9,003 nt of DNA from Candidatus Adlerbacteria bacterium (GTDB lineage Bacteria; Patescibacteriota; Minisyncoccia; Phycocordibacterales; SBAW01). The position numbers and the translations under genes were made by a program. Shown piece by piece: positions 5,125-9,003 of this stretch. The first letter of the stretch is position 1. Each line of letters starts with the position of its first letter. The stretch spans positions 1 through 9,003 of the forward strand of contig CAIJVL010000045.1 in NCBI GenBank assembly GCA_903824155.1. The letters run 5' to 3'. The notes beneath the pieces are model-generated. The model was not told the DNA's origin. It saw only the letters and a list, made by a program, of their open reading frames with translations, and searched no databases.

Positions 5125-8100
5125 ATGAATATGAAAACACGGGCACTAACGGTCCTTGTCGTTCTCTTCCTTCCGATTATTGTATGTGCCCAAACCTTTA
5201 CCCGTCCCCTCGTCCAAGGCTCCACCGGCGCTGACGTCACCGCGCTTCAACAAATCCTTGTGCAACAAGGATTTTTAAATACCACGCCAACCGGCTACTT
5301 CGGCTCTCTTACCGCCGCTGCGTTAGCAAAGTTCCAAGCAGCTAACGGCATTGAAGCCTTTGGCGGCGTGGGACCCAAGACCCGCGCTGTTCTCAATGGC
5401 CTCTCCAGTGGCTCGGCTTCTGCAGCAACTCCAGCATCTACGACCACGGTCACCGCCGCCCTTACCCACACACTCTCGCTCGGTGCAACCGGCGCTGACG
5501 TAACTGCGCTCCAACAACTGCTGATACAAAAAGGATATTTAAATACCACGCCAACCGGCTACTTCGGCTCTCTTACCGCTGCAGCCGTGGCAAAGCTCCA
5601 GACTGCCAATAACCTTGAGGCTGTTGGCGCTGTAGGCCCCAAGACTTTGGCGCTTATTAATACCATCATTGCAACTACCGCTAGCCTAGGCACAACAACC
5701 GGTTCTCCATCTGCCAGCTCAGGTGGAGGAAGTAGTGGTGCTTCGGGTAGCAGTGCCGGAGCGCCCTCTGTCATTCAAAACTACACACCGCCTGTTTCTT
5801 CTTCGGGCGGGGGCGGAGGTTCAGGCGGAGGAGGTGGCGGCTCATCCGGTGGCACCAGCGCAGGAGGTTCATCATCGGGAGGCGGCACCACGCCACCGGC
5901 AGACACTACTCCTCCGACGATCACCGTCACAGCTCCTGCGTCAACCCTTGCCGCAGGTACCACCAACACATCCCTCATCCTCACCACAAGCGAAGCCGCC
6001 ACCTGCGCGTACTCTACCGTCTCTGCGACCTCATCATCCCAAACATCATTCTCTACCACCGGAGGCACTACGCACTCCGCTGTGCTCTCTTCTCTCACCA
6101 ATGGAAGCAGCTACACGTACTACCTCTCCTGCAAAGACCCCTCTGGCAATGTCGGCGTGTCATCTGCGGCATTCTCCGTGTCTACCCTGGCACCCCAAGA
6201 CACTACGCCGCCAAGTATCCCCACTAACCTGACGGCCACTGCCAGCTCTGCTACCCAAGTAAACCTCTCGTGGACCGCCAGCACTGACAACGTAGGTGTC
6301 ACCAACTATCAGATCTTCCGCAACGGGGGATTGACCGCCATTGCGCAAGTGACGACCACCTCCTTCCAGAACACCGGCCTTATTGCATCCACCCTCTACA
6401 CCTACACCGTCAAAGCGACGGATGCGGCAGGCAATGTATCAGGAGCTTCGACCCAAGCCTCCGTCACCACTCCTGCAGCTCCTGACACCACACCACCCTC
6501 CGTCACTATCACTGCACCCTCCGCTAACTTGGCGGCCAACACTACAAGTACCACGCTCTCTGTTACGACCAACGAAGCCGCCACCTGCAGGTACTCCACC
6601 GTCTCTTCAACCGCCTACGCCTCAATGAGCGCCTTTACCACGACCGGCAACCTTTCGCACTCAACCACGCTCTCACCGCTCACCAACGGCACCTCCTACA
6701 CCTACTACGTTAAATGCGCCGATGCCTCGGGCAACATCTCCGGCAATGCATCGGTAACCTTCTCCGTTGCTTCACCTGCAGACACCACCGCGCCCACTGT
6801 CCCAACAAACGTAACCGCAACCGCCATCTCTTCAGGCCAGATCAACCTCTCTTGGACCGCAAGCACCGACAACGTCGGCGTGACGGGCTATCAAGTATTC
6901 CGCAATGGTACACAAGTCGGCACCCCAAGCACTAATTCGTACTCTGACTCGGGACTTTCCGCTTCAACTGCATACACCTATACCGTCAAAGCCACTGACG
7001 CTGCAGGCAATGTGTCGGCCGCATCAACAGGTGCGAGTGCAACGACGCAGGCCGTGGTGAGCGGGGGAGGCGCGTGTCCAAAAGGCGCCGCTTACCAAGA
7101 TGGATGCTCAAGTGCCTCAGCGGGGACGCCGCAGTTACCGACCATTCTTAATGGATACACTGCCCGCTCTCCCTGGAACGTTGCCGGTGTTGATTATGCA
7201 GTCGGCGTACCGGCCGGCACTACTCTCAAAGACCCGACCACTGGAGGCCTGCCATCAGGATGTTCCTTTAGTGGAAGCACGGTGACTTGTACTTCGGGCA
7301 GCCCCGTGCTCGACGGCTACGACTTCTCACTCCATAACGGCACGACGCTCCATGTCACCGGCGGCAATGTTACAGTGCAAAACAGCAAATTTATCGATGG
7401 CACCAACCAAGGCGCAATGGGCACCGCCGTTCTTGTTGAAGGTTCCAGTAATTTTACCTTCCTGCATAACGAGGTTGACGGCAACAACAAAGCAGTGACG
7501 GTGCAAGCGGGCAACACAATGGCCTTCGTCAACGTCGGCACGGACATCGTCCGCTACAACTACTTCCACAACTCCGGCGGTGACATGCTCGACACTGGCA
7601 ATGATCCCGGCAATGGAGGGCAAGTTGAGCTCTTCCAATACAACGTCTTCAGAGACATCGGCTACCTGACGGATCACTCCGATACCATTCAGTGGTGCGG
7701 CACTCATATTGCTGCCGGTTCCGACGTCGGTTTCAACCTAGTATATCAATCCCAGGCCGGTCTCTCCGGTGAAGGGCTCCTGACCGCAAATTCAGAATGT
7801 CCGGGCGCCACCATGACCGGGCTTACCGTCCACAACAACACGCTCATTTCGAAAGTGCAGGACAACTTCATAGTGGGAGCGACGGTGACGCAGGACGCGG
7901 GTACTGCTACAGGAGATCACGTGGCCGTATTCGATAACTACACCGATCCGACCGGCGTCAATGCCTACACCCAATCGCCGTGGTTCCCGGCCGGTTCATA
8001 TACGAGTACTTTGAGCACACTTCCTAATCCGACCATCCTTCACGACCTCGTCGATATGACGACCGGCTCACTCATCCCGGTCCCAAGCTCGAGCAACAAG

Positions 8101-9003
8101 GTAGGGGTTATCTACTACGTCTACCCTGACTCTACCGGCTACACACCGAGTTTCAGCGACTTCTACACGATCACCGCTTCGCCAAGTAGTGGGACTGTAA
8201 CGTCCGGTAGCACGATCACCTTCACGCTCGCTATGGCTGAACCGTGGACCGTCACCGGTACACCGACGTTCTCACTCAACACGGGCGGCATCGCAACCTA
8301 CTCAGGTGGCTCCGGTAGCAACACGCTCACCTTTACGTACACCGTGGGGGCAGGGCAGAGTGCAGCCAACCTTGCCATTACTGCAGTCAATCTCAATGGA
8401 GGATCCATCAAAGATGCGTTCGGCAACAGCGCCGTCCTGTCGGGTGCAGTGAAGACTTTTACCGGACTCGCGGTTTCTGGTGGAGGTTCTGCGGACACTA
8501 CCGCACCAAGCACACCGACTAGTCTCGCGGCTACAGCGATCTCAAGTTCACAAATAAATCTCACTTGGACCGCTTCCACCGACAATGTCGGTGTCACGGG
8601 ATACAAGATCTTCCGCGGCGGTACGCAGATCGCGACGGTGGCAACCAATTCGTACTCTGACACCGGCCTCACTGCTTCTACTGCATATTCGTACACTGTC
8701 GCGGCGTATGATGCCGCAGGAAATAACTCTGCTCAATCATCTTCAGCAAGCGCAACGACGCAGGCAGGAGGTACCGTTTCCACAAAATTCTCCCTCAATG
8801 ACCGTGTGCAAGTTACCTCAGGGCCGCTCAATGTCCGCGCTACGGCCAACACCACCGGCACACTCTTGGGTACGCAAGCCACCGGAGCCATGGGCACGGT
8901 GATAGGAGGACCCACCGCCCAAGGCGGCTACAACTGGTGGAACATCACCTACGACACCGCGCCAAGCGGCTGGAGCGCAGAAGACTTCCTCACCAAGGCC
9001 GTC
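5125..9003 (+). CDS. Giant multidomain surface protein: peptidoglycan-binding, Ig-like/FN3, beta-helix, SH3 (3' end outside window)
   Basis: I translated the frame through to the right edge and found no stop: at least 1293 codons. Start is ATG 5125 or, two codons later, ATG 5131 (MKTRALTVLVVLFLPIIVCA). The signal peptide likely ends after Ala22. Domain order by residue: peptidoglycan-binding domains 28-92 and 115-179; Gly/Ser linker 180-258; Cys-containing Ig-like 260-352; FN3 359-452; second Ig-like 454-550; second FN3 553-643; right-handed beta-helix about 673-990; SwmB/RTX-type Ig-like domain about 1013-1117 (TPTFSLNTGGIATYSGGSG, then AVNLNGGSIKDAFGNSA); third FN3 1124-1213; bacterial SH3 domain 1217-1293 (LNVRATA, GYNWWNITYD, GWSAEDFL). 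The protein is exported and probably held to peptidoglycan by its N-terminus, with the beta-helix displayed outward. The helix could be a polysaccharide-cleaving or binding module; no catalytic set is proven. Thr and Ser are very abundant. Confidence 0.92.
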   Translation, partial: MNMKTRALTVLVVLFLPIIVCAQTFTRPLVQGSTGADVTALQQILVQQGFLNTTPTGYFGSLTAAALAKFQAANGIEAFGGVGPKTRAVLNGLSSGSASAATPASTTTVTAALTHTLSLGATGADVTALQQLLIQKGYLNTTPTGYFGSLTAAAVAKLQTANNLEAVGAVGPKTLALINTIIATTASLGTTTGSPSASSGGGSSGASGSSAGAPSVIQNYTPPVSSSGGGGGSGGGGGGSSGGTSAGGSSSGGGTTPPADTTPPTITVTAPASTLAAGTTNTSLILTTSEAATCAYSTVSATSSSQTSFSTTGGTTHSAVLSSLTNGSSYTYYLSCKDPSGNVGVSSAAFSVSTLAPQDTTPPSIPTNLTATASSATQVNLSWTASTDNVGVTNYQIFRNGGLTAIAQVTTTSFQNTGLIASTLYTYTVKATDAAGNVSGASTQASVTTPAAPDTTPPSVTITAPSANLAANTTSTTLSVTTNEAATCRYSTVSSTAYASMSAFTTTGNLSHSTTLSPLTNGTSYTYYVKCADASGNISGNASVTFSVASPADTTAPTVPTNVTATAISSGQINLSWTASTDNVGVTGYQVFRNGTQVGTPSTNSYSDSGLSASTAYTYTVKATDAAGNVSAASTGASATTQAVVSGGGACPKGAAYQDGCSSASAGTPQLPTILNGYTARSPWNVAGVDYAVGVPAGTTLKDPTTGGLPSGCSFSGSTVTCTSGSPVLDGYDFSLHNGTTLHVTGGNVTVQNSKFIDGTNQGAMGTAVLVEGSSNFTFLHNEVDGNNKAVTVQAGNTMAFVNVGTDIVRYNYFHNSGGDMLDTGNDPGNGGQVELFQYNVFRDIGYLTDHSDTIQWCGTHIAAGSDVGFNLVYQSQAGLSGEGLLTANSECPGATMTGLTVHNNTLISKVQDNFIVGATVTQDAGTATGDHVAVFDNYTDPTGVNAYTQSPWFPAGSYTSTLSTLPNPTILHDLVDMTTGSLIPVPSSSNKVGVIYYVYPDSTGYTPSFSDFYTITASPSSGTVTSGSTITFTLAMAEPWTVTGTPTFSLNTGGIATYSGGSGSNTLTFTYTVGAGQSAANLAITAVNLNGGSIKDAFGNSAVLSGAVKTFTGLAVSGGGSADTTAPSTPTSLAATAISSSQINLTWTASTDNVGVTGYKIFRGGTQIATVATNSYSDTGLTASTAYSYTVAAYDAAGNNSAQSSSASATTQAGGTVSTKFSLNDRVQVTSGPLNVRATANTTGTLLGTQATGAMGTVIGGPTAQGGYNWWNITYDTAPSGWSAEDFLTKAV
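5274..5315 (+). repeat. 42-base direct repeat, copy 1 (first peptidoglycan-binding domain)
   Basis: Identical base for base to 5538-5579, offset 264 bases (88 codons). It encodes LNTTPTGYFGSLTA, the core of the peptidoglycan-binding fold. Flanking parts of the two domains are similar but not identical. Confidence 0.95.
5538..5579 (+). repeat. 42-base direct repeat, copy 2 (second peptidoglycan-binding domain)
   Basis: Second exact copy of 5274-5315. The identity at silent positions points to recent duplication or gene conversion between the two domains. Confidence 0.95.
5902..7053 (+). repeat. Two tandem [Ig-like + FN3] two-domain units
   Basis: Unit 1 spans residues 260-453 and unit 2 residues 454-643, each about 190 residues and opening with DTTPP. 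In each, an Ig-like domain with EAATC-(A/R)YSTVS and a late Cys (294/336 and 488/531) is followed by an FN3 with NLSWTASTDNVGV, YTYTVKATDAAGNVS. The alternation shows duplication of the pair, not of single domains. The DNA is clearly diverged. Confidence 0.85.
7141..8094 (+). other. Beta-helix domain coding segment within the giant protein
   Basis: Residues about 673-990 read as a right-handed parallel beta-helix. An N-terminal cap (LDGYDFSLHNGTTLHVTG) is followed by rungs with regularly placed Asn/Phe: VQNSKFID, FLHNEVDGNN, VRYNYFHNSG, LFQYNVFRDIG, VGFNLVYQSQ and VHNNTLIS. The segment DHSDTIQWCG (850-859) resembles the H-x-D-x-I-Q motif seen in some secreted polysaccharide-active beta-helix proteins. 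Known folds of this type include pectate lyases, phage tailspikes and adhesins, so enzymatic activity is possible but not shown. Confidence 0.7.

Noticed and set aside
5774..5880. Glycine-rich repeat DNA considered as a CRISPR or minisatellite
   Set aside because: It is simple Gly/Ser linker coding without regular spacers or fixed unit length.
5723..6232. Long alternative-frame open frames across the giant gene, including 6383-6628 and 8585-8902 and several on the minus strand
   Set aside because: They are low-complexity shadows of the C-rich Thr/Ser/Pro coding sequence and have no domains.

Overview
The window looks like a piece of a small-genome bacterium of the Candidate Phyla Radiation (Patescibacteria, Parcubacteria-like). 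This is an inference from gene content: a three-helix SemiSWEET with a basic N-terminal extension, a lemA-htpX pair, and a run of secreted proteins carrying peptidoglycan-binding modules, fibronectin type III (FN3) modules and GIGTTSP repeats. No 16S rRNA or other definitive marker is present. TAA, TAG and TGA all appear to act as stops, which argues against the UGA-recoding lineages (Gracilibacteria, SR1).

Left part (1-2602), housekeeping and membrane quality control: the 3' half of groEL runs in from the left edge and ends at a strong bidirectional terminator. A small minus-strand gene of unknown function points at the same terminator. It is divergent from lemA, and the two appear to share a palindromic -35 hexamer. 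lemA and htpX (membrane zinc metalloprotease) are 11 bases apart and form a probable operon.

Middle (2603-3288): a SemiSWEET/PQ-loop transporter gene lies on the minus strand, convergent with htpX. It is followed by a complete tRNA-Ser(GGA) and about 175 bases of non-coding DNA holding three successive inverted repeats.

Right part (3289-9003), a cluster of three secreted proteins on the plus strand: (1) a 305-residue protein with four GNVGIGTTSP-type repeats, as in tail fibres and adhesins, ending in a two-cysteine domain; (2) only 6 bases later, a 252-residue protein with an N-terminal beta domain, a glycine hinge and a C-terminal peptidoglycan-binding domain; (3) from its own promoter, a very large open frame of at least 1293 codons that runs off the right edge. 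Its order is signal peptide, two peptidoglycan-binding domains, Gly/Ser linker, two copies of a [Cys-pair Ig-like + FN3] unit, a right-handed beta-helix domain, a SwmB/RTX-type Ig-like domain, a third FN3 and a bacterial SH3 domain. The cluster probably builds cell-surface structures attached to the wall, possibly for contact with a host cell or breakdown of polysaccharide; this role is inferred.

Several genes have a TACAAT or TATACT -10 box only 6-11 bases before the start codon and no Shine-Dalgarno site, suggesting leaderless or nearly leaderless transcripts.
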